DNA of 64,000 nt from Staphylotrichum longicolle (lineage: Eukaryota > Ascomycota > Sordariomycetes > Sordariales > Chaetomiaceae). Made by a program: the position numbers and the translations under genes. Location of the stretch: positions 12,921,243 through 12,985,242 of the forward strand of contig JAHCVI010000001.1 of NCBI GenBank assembly GCA_019096155.1, in the 5' to 3' direction. The notes beneath the pieces are model-generated. The model was not told where the DNA came from and did no database searches. It saw only the letters and a program-made list of their open reading frames with translations. Within the stretch, counting starts at the first letter, position 1. Each line of letters begins with the position of its first letter. Below are positions 39,398 through 50,949 of this stretch, piece after piece.

Positions 39398-41287
39398 ATG
39401 TCTCAGGTATACGACGACGCGGGCGAGGGCGCCGTCTTCGTGGGCTTCTGGGTTGACCATGATCGAGGCAACAACATCCTGGGTGCGACTCTTACACTGC
39501 GAGCGCGCCATGCCGTTGTCCTCATGGCCTTCCTGGCCGTCCTCGTGACCTTTGCGGCAACCCGGAGCTGGCTGTTCTGGCGCTTTCTTTTGTATAACCT
39601 CATCAGCGGCAAAGCCCAAGATGTGTCGGCTCCGGCTCTCCTCCGCTAGGAAGTCATTATATGTAATGTCGTTACCCCTAGCGCTGCTCTCTGGAGCCTG
39701 CTTTCAACGCCCTCTCTGGAGCCGAATACCCGTAAAGACTCGTAGAGAGGGTTCTTCCTAGGCCTCTTCACTATAGGCTACGTTCTCGCCTTTACCGTAG
39801 CTAGTATCCTTACCTCGCAGGTCATCATTGGCTAGGCCGTCGTTTCCAGGGTCACCGAAATATGCGGGCAATGGGCGACCACCTACGAGGGGGGTTTTAT
39901 GGAGAACGACGTGTATTACTTGGGTCTCGAGCTTACTCGCAACGCGACCCTCGATGCCGACAATTACGTATGGAACTGCTATAGCAACCGAGCAACGTCG
40001 AGACAGATTATGAGCTGCAATAAGCTGTTGATATGCGAGCTTTCCTTTCGTACCGAGATGGATGTAGAGTGCCCCTTCGGGGGCAATGTGTGTCTTACGA
40101 GGAACCGCCCCTTTGTCATGGACTTGGGGAACATTACCTTTGCTGATCTAGGTATTAACTTCAAGTTTGCCCGGGGCTTGACTATGCGACGACGAAGCAC
40201 CTGCGCGCCGCTAGATGTGGAACGATTTCGGGTTCTAAATCCACCGGAAGTGGCGGCCAATGCCCTGGTCGCGTTCTTAACCTATGCTTTCTTAAAGAGT
40301 AATGGTACCTGGTTAGCATTGTAGTATCTTCGATACCCCAACGTCAGCGTGGATTACGATCTTCAGGCCTACATAGTCGTAGCGCCGTCGGGATTAACCG
40401 GTGAGGAGCTTGTGGAACCTCTGTAAAAAGACTAGGATGAGTATACGGTCAGCCTGATTCTGCTCTCTGGCACTGGAATTATGTTCAATTCTCCTAACGA
40501 CGACCCGCTCTTCTCAGCTTAGAGGAGAGCACGGAACTCCACTCGCTATAAGATGGACAATGCCGTCAATATGATCGGCTGCGCCGAGCGGGTACAGCTC
40601 TGTAACTCTCTTATAGGGAGATGTACGTCTTGGACCGGGCTATTTCGCTCTGACCTGGATCTCCTATCTGTGCTTGGCGGAGAAATTGCCGCGAATGACT
40701 TTATGGATATCGTGCGGTCGACTAGTCTGATCCGACTATCGCTCTAGACGACCTTGCTGCCCGCGAGCGTCGGCGAACGGACGGCCGCTGCCGCTCTGCA
40801 GGCCGGCCGTTACCTCTATGCTGGAACGTAGGTGCGGATCGAGCCCGAGTAGTGGAAGTGCGAGCTTGAATACTGGTTCGCTGTCGGCCTGGCACGCCTG
40901 TAGCTGGAGGTCTTCGGGACAGTGGAGAAGCCGCCCGGCGTCGACCCGAGTATGGCCGTCAACTTTTGGGACCAGCCCAAGTACGAAGCTCTGAAGGCGC
41001 TGTGCGGGGGAATAAAGTTCAGGTCGCCGGGGCATACGTCGCTGAGCGCGCTGGGGTTCGGGCTTATCCTCGGCGTGTCGGGCGTGCTGGTCCTGCTGAG
41101 CTTTGCGGATGCGGTGGTGCCTTGGCTGCTGCGTAGGTGCGGCTATGACTTTCGGAAATGGGAGCAGACGGACATGTTGAAGCTGCTGGGAAGGAAATTG
41201 GAGCTGGAGAGGTGCTTGGACACCGAAGCTGACCCCTTTCTCATCACTGGGCTAGAGAAAGGTGTGAGTACGGTTTCCATGCCGTAG
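39398..41287 (+). pseudogene. Large fungal membrane protein, lightly RIP-inactivated
   Basis: Starts M-S-Q-V-Y and has F-V-G-F-W-V-D-H, then L-G-A-T-L-T-L-R-A-R-H and a transmembrane run A-V-V-L-M-A-F-L-A-V-L-V-T-F-A. Open pieces at 39899-40324 and 40553-40747 carry scattered Cys and predicted N-glycosylation sites (N-A-T, N-I-T), consistent with a big extracellular loop. The last piece (40922-41287) has a second membrane segment, F-G-L-I-L-G-V-S-G-V-L-V-L-L. The stops between pieces are TAG or TAA in positions expected for Trp or Gln. This belongs to a widespread uncharacterised fungal membrane family; I cannot name it. The homology is clearly one gene, now non-functional. Confidence 0.7.
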
Positions 41288-41476
41288 AGAGAAAATCTAG
41301 GTAGTGATTAGAAGAAAGCAGAGGAGCGTGTTGCTTGACGTCCTTTTGAGAATGTTTTCGCAAGAGCCTTTCCTAGCCCTCATGTGCCCCGGGTCAAAAA
41401 CCCGTCATTTTGGGGCGCAAGTCCCAGATAAAGTTTTCTGGATCTGCAGAAAGACCCTATCTCGTTTGACCCGGGC

Positions 41477-41800
41477 TCAATACTTGAATAAGCAGAAGTA
41501 AAGCACCCCAGCTGTGAGAGGGATGGTCATCACCGGCAAGGTCCACCACCAGCCAGAGACCACGAAGGAGGCGCCGTCATAGCTGAAGAACACCCTGCTG
41601 AGTACTGACTGCGCCATGGCGTGAGTTGGGGCGCCTTCATCTTTGGAACTAACGGGGTTTATGACTTACACAGATAAATGTTTCCAGGCAGGCGGCCGTA
41701 CGGAGGAGAGTAGCCACCGATGCTTGGCCACGCAACCGCAGAACCAATCTCCTTGTCTCATCTGACCCGTAGCTCTCATTTTTTCCATCACAGAAATATG
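41477..41800 (-). CDS. C-terminal fragment of a membrane protein, two exons
   Basis: Exon part 41800-41670 (T-R-R-L-V-L-R-L-R-G-Q-A-S-V-A, L-R-T-A-A-C-L-E-T-F-I-C), a 61-bp GTAAGT...CAG intron (41609-41669), and exon 41608-41477 (V-F-F-S-Y-D-G-A-S-F-V-V-S, then a membrane helix and L-F-K-Y-stop). A stop lies upstream in this frame, so only the 3' end is seen. Family not recognised. Confidence 0.45.
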
Positions 41801-42270
41801 CGCAACCGACGTGCTGGACGATGTGGGGAGAACGGGCGGCTGCAGGGTTGGATCGCTGGCTTCAACGGCCTGGCAGACCATTGGAAGTAGGCGCGTCCCC
41901 AAGTTGCCAGCGACACGGAACCTCAGAGTCAGAGGCACTCATAGATCAACATATCGTGCAGGGGTTTTGGTCCGTTGGCCGTGAGGCCAAGATGCGGCTG
42001 AGGACAGACAATAATGCTCTGGACCACATCGGGAAAGGCTGGTGGAGGTAGAGCTGGGCTCAGGCCATCCAGGTTGCATTTTGTTTAAGCCATCTGCAGA
42101 CTATTTTCAGCCAAAACCGCAACTGAATGCCGTTACTCTGTAGCGCAGAGCCCGCTCGACTGAGTATATACGGTACTTAAAGTGCACTCTTGTCCGGATT
42201 CTTTCCGTCCTCAGGCCGTCTGAGCAACACGACACGACAATCAACGACCGGCAACGGTCACACAGCCACC
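41801..42270. other. Intergenic region
   Basis: No recognisable gene. Contains the promoter side of the small secreted-protein remnant, with a possible TATA-like stretch (TATATACGGTACTTAAA) around 42165-42180. Confidence 0.35.
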
Positions 42271-42411
42271 ATGAAAAGCATCCTCGCAGTTGCTACGCTC
42301 CTTTTTCCTAGTGCCCTCGCCGCCAGCGACACTATATTTATCTCCATTACGGATCCGGCATGCGGCCCTTCCTTAGCGTGGCGGTCTTCCCTAAAGACTT
42401 CGGCGATATGA
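42271..42411 (+). pseudogene. Small secreted protein, only signal peptide end remains
   Basis: ATG followed by a textbook signal peptide (M-K-S-I-L-A-V-A-T-L-L-F-P-S-A-L-A-A-S), then D-T-I-F-I-S-I-T-D-P-A-C. At about 42380 the sequence enters a block repeated at 58268-58626, where the protein continues in another frame as D-F-x-D-M-S-G-Y-S. The gene is frameshifted and RIP-hit. Confidence 0.6.
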
Positions 42412-42735
42412 GTGGTTATTCTTAGTCTTATAGCTCTTCAATGCCAATGCCCTGCTGGACAATGTTCCTAAACCAAGAATGGTGAACAGGTGGGCAGATC
42501 AAAACCGCTTAGAGCCTGGGCTAAGCCGGGGTTTTATATTCTAGTTATAATCTATAGGATGGAAAGACTATTAGTACTCTACTTAGAGCCCGTCTTCTGG
42601 TAGTGCTTTCTCTCGTCTGCGGTAGAGGTTGCAGGTCTATAAAGGGGCGGTAACGCAATATCGGAGGTGGTTATAATGCGGCGTCCGTCAGCTAGACGGG
42701 TGCGGTTGCAATGAGTGGGGAAGTGCGGGGGGTTG
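42380..42735 (+). repeat. Dispersed ~355-bp repeat, RIPped copy
   Basis: Inverted partner of 58268-58626. Shared blocks include GATATGAGTGGTTATTCTT, GGACAATGTTCCTAAACCAA, GAATGGTGAACAGGTGGGCA, GAGCCCGTCTTCTG and GTTGCAATGAGTGGGGAA. This copy carries more TpA changes than the other. Confidence 0.85.
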
Positions 42736-43058
42736 CGGATCATACGGGGCCGTGCCGGCGGAGCCAACGCTCGTCGATGGTCATGCGTGGGCAGCTCAGC
42801 ATGATAGCCATCAGGCCGTAGTGCTGGTGCCGCCAGTCATGTCGGAGCAGTCTCTAGGCTTGGGTAGGGCGTTGGGATCAACGGCTACCGGCTTGGCGGG
42901 TCAGCTGGTTTTCCAGTGACCGATCTAAAAAATCTGCTAACTAATTTGGCTATAGTGTAGATGTAGAGGCTGAGTGGCTAGCGCAAGCACCCACGACGGC
43001 ATAGGACGCTCCTCCCTTTCTTTTCCACCTCATTGAGAGTATACTATCTGCAATAGCA

Positions 43059-45490
43059 ATGGCAGACCAGCCATGGTTAACGACTATCGAGGATAATCCC
43101 ATCGGAAACGGCCTTGATGCCTTTCGCGCTTCGTTTAATACGGTCTATATAGATAGGACGATCTCGCGTATTCTAGACATACTTGGTTAGCTTGACTAAG
43201 AAGGTATAATAGTCTAGCTTTATTGAGTATATGCCTTTCTAATCGATATATAGCACTCTGGAAACTCATTCGCGCCTTTCTAAAAGCGGTATAAAACCTC
43301 CCTACTGCCGACCTACTCCCTGCCTCGACGCGGCGTAGTATACTTCGAAGCGATCTTCTACGCCTTGAACTCGCGCTCGACTCTAACGACTTCGACCTCG
43401 ACTATATCAAGCCTATCCTAAATGTAGTACTTGCTGACTATCTAGACGATACCCTTATCTAGGGCCGAGTCTATAATGCCGTTACCGAATCTACCCCACC
43501 TCCTTGACTAATAGCCTCCTCCCTCTAGCAGACCCTATAGCTATATAATACTAGTAGCTTCGCCAATTTGTCTAAATACTGCGAATATATTGATAACGTC
43601 TTTAAGGAGGAGCTTGGCCCTATATATATCGGGCTCTAGGACTTCTATAAGATGTACTTTAGCGATATGCCAAACCTAAAGACTATATCCGAGATATTCT
43701 TCAAGTAGACCTATTTGGGAGGTAATAATCTGCTCTTCTATAATAGCTAGAGGGGTTGGCCTAAAGAAGCGAAGTAGGATGATATGCTAAGCTAGTTTAC
43801 GGACTTTACCGATAAGCTAGTGGCATTTATAGAGAGCTACAACTCTACTCCGGCATATAAACGAAGACCGCTAGCGAAGCCTAACGAGCCAATTGCAGGC
43901 TCCATTGGGAAACGGAAGATAGATATCGGCTTTATAGACGACCCAAGCGCTGGGAAAGACTCGAGGTGCTACTAGAGCTAGATCCTTGTACCTGGTGAAC
44001 TAAAGAGCAACCTATCCGCCGATAGACCTTTAGAAGCGCAGCTCGATCTCGGCAGGTACGCAAGGGAAGTACTTGCCACTTAGGATACCTATCGCTTCGT
44101 CTTGGGCTTTACCTTCTACGGATCTTTTATAAGGATATAGGTATTTGATCGGCTTGAGAGCATTGCCTTGGAGTAGTTCGATATTAATAAAGATAGGCTA
44201 TAGTTTATATCTACGATCCTTAGGTTCCTCTAGATAAGTAAGGAGGAGCTTGGGTTTAACCTTATAATTACAACGGTAGAGGGCTAGCGGTTTATCGAAA
44301 TTATATAAGGTAGTTCGACAAAGCGGCTTATTCTCGATAGGACGATAAAGCGTACTTGGTATATTGCTAGTAGGGTAATAACTTACTAGAAAGCCTATCG
44401 CTAGGACGACCTATATACCCTATTTATTATTAAAGATTTGTAGTAATACCTAGAGCGTAAAGAGGAGGGCGAGTTCCTTAGTAAGGCGACCGACAAGGGT
44501 ATAGTTTATATAGCCTGGCATTATCACTACAAGACTATTCGAATATAGGGTATAATTGACGATGTCCGAGGTAATGTTCGAAAGGGGTTGGATATTACGA
44601 AGGCTACGAACTACTAGTAGAATCGATCGCAACGTTTAGCAAGTATAAATATAGTAGGCCCGTCGCGCGTCGGTCGGAGTAGTAGCATCGCTAGTGCGAA
44701 GTGGTCGTCTTATGAAACTAGCGCTTTCTTACCGCTAAGCAAGCGACCCTATTCCATATCTCCAACCAAGGCTAGTAGCGATAAGCTATTAAGTCGAGTA
44801 TACCAGCGTATTATCCTTTCTAACTAGTAGATCCCTATCTATAGAGCGGGCTCTTAGGCAGTACTACTTGCCGCGCTAGCTGACTATATTAAAGGGCACG
44901 AGTCGTTATAGTAGAAAGCCAGCCTCCTTTACCGAGATATCTCTATCGGTAATTTTATAATAAGCGAAGACAACAATGGGTTTTTAATCGACTTAGATCT
45001 CGCTATCAAGGAGCAATGTATTAGTGCCTTGGGGGCTAAGGGGAAGACCGGGACAAGGGCATTTATAGCCATTGGGGCCCTTCTAGGCAAATAGCACTTA
45101 TTTATATACGACCTTAAGTCATTCTTCTAGGTACTATTCTAGATATATATCTACTATGACGGTCCTATCGAAGGTATAGTTATTGCCTAGTTTAACAAGT
45201 AGAATTACGTCGATATGGAGGAACTAGCGAAGTTGAAGCTAGGTATAGTGTCGGATAAGGATATTTTCTATAAGACTATAGAGGAGTTTTTCACTAGGTA
45301 TTACTAGCCTTTACTTCCTTAGGTAAATAAGCTACGAAAGGTAGTATTTCCGGCTAGCAGGAGGTAGAAGAGAGAGGATAGCGGATTATACATGTAAATA
45401 AGGGAAATCCTTAGAGAGGCCTAGAAAGTAGTAGCTAATAGATAGCGTTATAGGGTACTAGATAATAGTCCGGGCATTGCCTAATAACTA
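43059..45490 (+). pseudogene. FunK1-type fungal protein kinase, RIP-destroyed
   Basis: FunK1 kinases are a fungal-expanded family often lying among allorecognition genes. Homology runs from M-A-D-Q-P-W-L-T-T-I to about 45490. Recognisable blocks are H-L-F-I-Y-D-L-K-S-F-F-stop-V-L-F-stop-I-Y near 45105, L-A-K-L-K-L-G-I-V-S-D-K-D near 45227 and N-K-L-R-K-V-V-F-P-A-S near 45330. Almost every Trp is TAG. The order of the last blocks here is normal and can be used to see that the pieces at 15.1-15.6 kb are swapped. Confidence 0.8.
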
Positions 45491-45893
45491 GAAACAAGCC
45501 TCTAAAGTCGACTATATAATAGAATAAACGCCTTACCCGCTCTGCTATAAGCAAATAAACATCGATGCGGCTAGCTCTACGATCTAGATTATGGACTATG
45601 TAAGGATGCTAGTTCTACTTGGCTAGGTCCATTAAGACGAGGACGACCGAGGTATTAAGGAGGCTCTAAGGTATGTAACTAAGATCGTCCCGGCGCTATA
45701 CTAGAATTGGATAGGGAGCTTTAAATATTCAACGAGAGGTACTTGACCTCTATAGCTAAAAATAGAGAGATAATACTAGCTTTCACCTTTAGAATAGCAA
45801 GATTAGGTCCTCTCTAGTTAAGGTCGCCGGGTAGAGATATTAGAGTATAACGCCTGTTGTATAAAACGCCGGTTCTACAAATAAAGAAAGGTA
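45491..45893. other. RIP-degraded sequence
   Basis: TA-rich, no frame longer than a few dozen codons, nothing recognisable. Confidence 0.4.
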
Positions 45894-47753
45894 ATGTAGG
45901 TGTATAGCGAAAGCTCTAGGATAGCGAAAGCTCTACGAAATCGTACTATCGCAACAAAATCTACATTTATTCTACCAAAACCGCTCGAAACAAATGAGAC
46001 TACTCGGAATCGTCTTCTTTAGACATCTCTATAACTACCTGATAGGTATGCATATTATAGCTAGGTTTGCCGTAGTTGCTACAACGCTGCGTACACGTCT
46101 CGACCCTTGGCTTCCGACCACTACTCGCCTATGTTTCCTCCTTGATCTGTACTTTAACGTCTCTTTCTCCCTGCAAATCCTATACGTTCTATATAGAAAG
46201 CGATCCTCCTTGTCGGAGCCGTTGTTTCTTAGCTCTCCGACGTTTGCTAAATGCCTCATTTGCTATTTAGAGGCTTTAGATCTCTACCTTTAATAATGCC
46301 AATTGATACATGACTCTAGACGTCCCTTTCGCAAATATATCGACCGTCCTTAAAATCTTAGTTGGAGAGCTATTTTGATGCCGGGCAATTCGATTCTTGA
46401 TAAGGGTGGACTACGACGACGCTTCGATTAGGTTATTTGGGGTTTTGGAAACCTAGGCGTAGGTACTACCGGGCTACGAGTTCGAGGGCGTTGGCGTCTT
46501 TAGACGGATATCGAGCTAGGAGATTACCTTCTTAGGGTTAAAAGGAATAATTCTAGTACCTCGAAAACCTCCTTGAATATTTTCGGGGGTTAGGGCGGCC
46601 TAGAAAGCGGTATAGAATATAGGAAAGAAGTCCTCCTTAGTTATATAGATTATACTCGCCCGTATTATCTCCTCGATCTATTTGCTATATATCGTTTTAA
46701 GCGGGCTAAAACACCTAATATCGAATAGCTAGAGGATATAAGACGAGTAGGGAGGTATATAGAGCATAATGATATTATTCTCCTTATAGTAGAGCTTAAA
46801 GTTAGTCGAGTAGTAGCTATTATAGCTGTCGAGGATAAAGAGGCGATAAACCCCGATTATTCGAGCTTTAATATATTTGTCGAAATGTTAAATCTATTCT
46901 AGGCCTCTTTCGTTAGTTGTCCAACTATTTTTAGATGTCGCGATGACCTAGTCGTTCGGCAATAGGCTATTCTTATATTAAAAGGAGAGGTAATACCTAC
47001 CCTTGACGATGATGAATAGTAGGATCGCCTAGCTAGTCGTATTAACGCCTTAAATTACCATTGCCTATTCGCGATTGCTAGGCTGCTTTAACTTTGCCCT
47101 ACTATATCATTCGGAACTTGTAATAACTATTATAGTCGAGATAACGCCTATCTAAAACTTAGTCTTGTCGAAGTTATAGATATCGGCCTCCTAGATACTA
47201 TACTTCGCGATTGTATTCTATACAAGCGTAAACTAGCCGTAAATAATCTCTAGATCTTTGTATTTAGCCCTCTAGTAGTTGTATTTCCAATTGAAATACG
47301 TAGTGAGCTCTAGGTACCATTTGACAAACTTTATTGCCTAATGCGTTCCAACGTATCCTACATTGCGTTCGGCAAATAGTCGATTGGCTATATCTTCTAT
47401 ACTAGACAAGTAGGGAGGAAATCCTTTAGCATCTAGATCGAGGATATATTAAATAATAATAGATTCCTCTAAATCGGTCAATTTCCGAGAGTTGGCTAGA
47501 ATATCGCGCTGTAATTACTAACTACGTCGACGGCGGCTTAACTTTGTATAATAGATGGTGTAGATTTCGGCTATAGCCCTAAGGCTTAGCTTCGGGTCTT
47601 TTTCAAGAGCTTAGAGTGCTAAGATTATCTAGTCTTTGTTATTTTTGTAATGTATGTTGGGTTGTAAAGAAAATATATATATAATGAAGATGTTCTAGGA
47701 GCAAAGTGGAGTAGAGCTTTCGCTATCCTGGAGCTTTCGCTATATACCTACGT
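45894..47753 (-). mobile_element. Pogo-type transposon copy A, 1860 bp
   Basis: TIRs of the form ACGTAGGTATATAGCGAAAG with a second GATAGCGAAAGCTC subunit, flanked by TA at 45892-45893 and 47754-47755. The transposase is on the minus strand: helix-turn-helix near 47480-47640 (L-S-L-R-A-I-A-E-I-Y-T), DDE start near 47150-47200 (N-F-D-E/K-T), zinc-knuckle end near 46050. Riddled with stops. Same length as copy B and nearly the same as the 1862-bp element at 7777. Confidence 0.92.
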
Positions 47754-47782
47754 TATAATTTAAATATTAAAAGAATTGGATA
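47754..47782. other. 29-bp palindrome centre between two inverted transposons
   Basis: TA duplication of copy A, 25 bp of AT-rich sequence, TA duplication of copy B. This is all that separates two inverted 1860-bp copies. Confidence 0.9.
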
Positions 47783-49642
47783 ACGTAGGTATATAGCGAA
47801 AGCTCTAGGATAGCGAAAGCTCCATTCCACTTTGCTCCTGGAATATCTTCATTATATATACATTTTCTTTGCAACCCAATATGCATTATAAAAATGACGA
47901 AGACTAGATAATCTTAGCACTCTAAGCTCTTGAAAAAGACCCGAAGCTAAGCCTTAGGGCTATAGCCGAAATCTACACCGTCTATTATACGAAGTTAAGC
48001 CGCCGTCGACGCGGTTAGTAGTTACAGCGCGATATTCTGGCCAACTCTCGGAAATTGACCGATTTAGAGGAATCTATTATTATTCAATATATCCTCGATC
48101 TAGATGCTAAAGGATTTCCTCCCTACTTGTCTAGTGTGGAAGATATAGCCAATCGACTATTTGCCGAACGCGACGTAGGACGCGTTGGAACGTATTAGGC
48201 AATAAAGTTTGTCAAACGGTACCTAGAGCTTACTACGTGTTTTAATCGGAAATACGACTACTAGAGGGCTAAATGCGAAGATCTAGAGATTATTCGCGGC
48301 TAGTTTGCGCTTATATAGAATATAATCGCGAAGTATAGCATCTAGGAGGCTAATATTTATAACTTCGACGAGACTAGGTTTTAGATAGGCGTTATCTCGA
48401 CTATAATAGTTGTTACAAGCTCCGAATAGCATAGTAGGGCAAAGTTAAAGTAGCCTAGCAATCGCGAATAGGCAATGGTAATTTAAGGCGTTAATGCGAC
48501 TAGCTAGGCGATCCCGCTGTTTATCATCGTTAAGGGTAGGTATTACCTCTCCTCTTAGTACGAGAATAGCCCATTGCCGAACGACTAGGTCATCGCGATA
48601 TCTGAAAATAGTTGGATAACCAACGAAAGAGGCCTAGAATGGATTTAGTATTTCAATAAGTATACCAAAGCTCGAATAGTCGGGGTTTATCGCCTCCTTG
48701 TCCTCGATGGCTACGATAGCTACTACTCGACTGACTTTGAGCTCTACTATAAGGAGAATAACATTATTACACTCTATATACCTCCCTACTTATCTTACAT
48801 CCTCTAGCCATTCGATGTTAGGTGCTTTAGCCTATTTAAGACAGTATATAGCAAGTAGATCGAGGAGATAATATAGGCGAGTATAACCTATATAACTAAG
48901 GAGGACTTCTTTCCTACGTTCTACGCTGCTTTTTAGGCCGCCCTAACCCCCGAAAATATTCAAGGAGGTTTTCGAGGTACTAGAATTGTTCTCTTTAACC
49001 CCGAGAAGGTAATCTCCTAGCTTGATATCCGTCTAAAGACGCCAACGCCCTCGAACTTGCGGCCCGGTAGTGCCTACGCCTAGGTTTCCAAGACTCGGAA
49101 CAACCTAATCGAAGCGTCGTCGTAGTCTACCCTTATTAAGAATCGAATTGCTCGGTATTAAAATAGCTCTCCAACTAAGATTTTAAGGGCGGTCGATATA
49201 TTTACGAAAGGGATATCTAGAGTTATATATTAGTTGGCATTGTTGAAGGTAGAGATCTAAAACCTCCGAGTAGTAAATAAGGCACTTAGTAAGCGTTGGA
49301 GAGCTAAGAAACAACGGCTTCGACAAGGAGGATCGCTTTTTGTATAGAACGTATAGGATTTGTAGGGAGAGAGAGACGTTGAGGTATAGATTAAGGAGGA
49401 AATATAGGCGGGTAGTAGTGGGAAGCTAAGGGTCGAGATGCGTACGTGGTATTGTAGTAACTACGGCGAACCTGGCTATAATGCGTATACCTATTAGGTA
49501 ATTGTAGAGACGTTTGAAGAAGACGATTCCGAATAGTTTCATTTGTTTCGAGCGGTTTTGGTAGAATGAATATGGATTTTGTTGCGATGGTACGATTTCG
49601 TGGAGCTTTCGCTATCCTGGAGCTTTTGCTATATACCTACGT
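47783..49642 (+). mobile_element. Pogo-type transposon copy B, 1860 bp
   Basis: Inverted copy of 45894-47753 with TA at 47781-47782 and 49643-49644. Transposase on the plus strand: I-L-A-L-stop-A-L-E-K-D-P-K-L-S-L-R-A near 47910, N-F-D-E-T-R-F near 48365 (first catalytic Asp), and a C-terminal zinc knuckle reading C-S-N-Y-G-E-P-G-Y-N-A-Y-T-Y, in which Cys and His are mutated to Tyr. Inactive. Confidence 0.92.
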
Positions 49643-50949
49643 TAGTACATTTGATAATAGATATACTTGTCAAACTATAGTCAAGGGAGTAGTAATGTAT
49701 AGGAGGCAATAGAGAGTACATTCCTAAATTCTATAATAGAGAGCCAACGAGTATAGGTATCTATATACTCTTAGGAGCTTAGCAGCTACCCCCTATAGCT
49801 ACTATAACAATCCCCTCAAGGCCCAACAAAAGCAACAAAACTACATTCGGTCCCTAGTTCCTAGATTACGGCCTTTATCTTTTCAACTAGTCATTTACCC
49901 GTATATAGTCAAGCATTATATACTAGCAGTCTTCCGCGCTACGCTATAGGACGGGTCCTCCCCTAGCACGTAGCTTCTTATCCTCCAACGTATACGGTAC
50001 CTTCTTCGACGTAGCCTTGATATACTTCGGTATAGATGCACGACGGCGTCTATCGCTGTATATATAGAGGGCTAAAACCCTCCGATAGATAACCACCCCT
50101 AGTCTAGAAGCCATTGCCCTATAGCGCTACTAGGATTCTCTTCATCCCAACGTAGAGCCATTATAGCGAGTAGGCCAAAGCGTAATCGCTAGAGAATTCC
50201 AACAGTATAGAGCGGCTATAGCACCCGCTAGATGGCTATACAATTATAGGCAATACGAGAAGGGGTACTAAGTCCAATGCTACTCGTCAGGGCTAAGAAA
50301 CGCCTCACTACCCTCTACCTTACTATACCTTTATATATAGTATCTCTCTAGAGTAAGGCCAGAATTTGCTACTTATATATATTTGGCTACACCTAATCGT
50401 TTCGTCGTTTTAATTTTCCTCTAGCGCCAAGTTTAGGAATCGGGAACACGTTAGGTCTAGTCCCTACGCTGGTTAATAAAGAGCAAGATCTAATCGAGAA
50501 TAGCGGTTTAGGGTTAGTCTCTTCACCACTCGCCGAGTAATATATATAGGATTAGGCGTAATAGAATGGAAGATAAGGAAACTTGTAAGAGGGATCTATA
50601 TACATGTACCGTTTCTAGCTCTAATTATAATATATAATACCTACCGCCGTAGAACGGCTACATAGTACGCCCAAAGGAAATTCGCCAACTTGAAGAGGCA
50701 CTTGAGGGTGTCATCCTATACCTTAGGCAGTTTAGTTTAATAGGACCTTTAGAGTATAAATACTAGTAGTCTATATCTCTATTTCTTAAACTTTGAACTT
50801 CGTATTGCCCTGAGATAGAGAGAATTAATATAGCGTCTATACCACTCAATCTACTACTCTTCGAGCTAGTTCTTTAGCTCTACCTTTTAGGTATATATTC
50901 TCCAACTCACCCCATTTGAAGATAGTCGCCTTTATAAGCTCTATAAACA
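49643..50949. other. RIP-degraded sequence
   Basis: TA-rich, stop-dense in all frames. Short plus-strand stretches read like old coding sequence but I cannot assign them. Confidence 0.4.

Noticed and set aside
46035..46259. 74-codon basic minus-strand ORF as a separate gene
   Set aside because: It is the degraded C terminus of the pogo copy A transposase.
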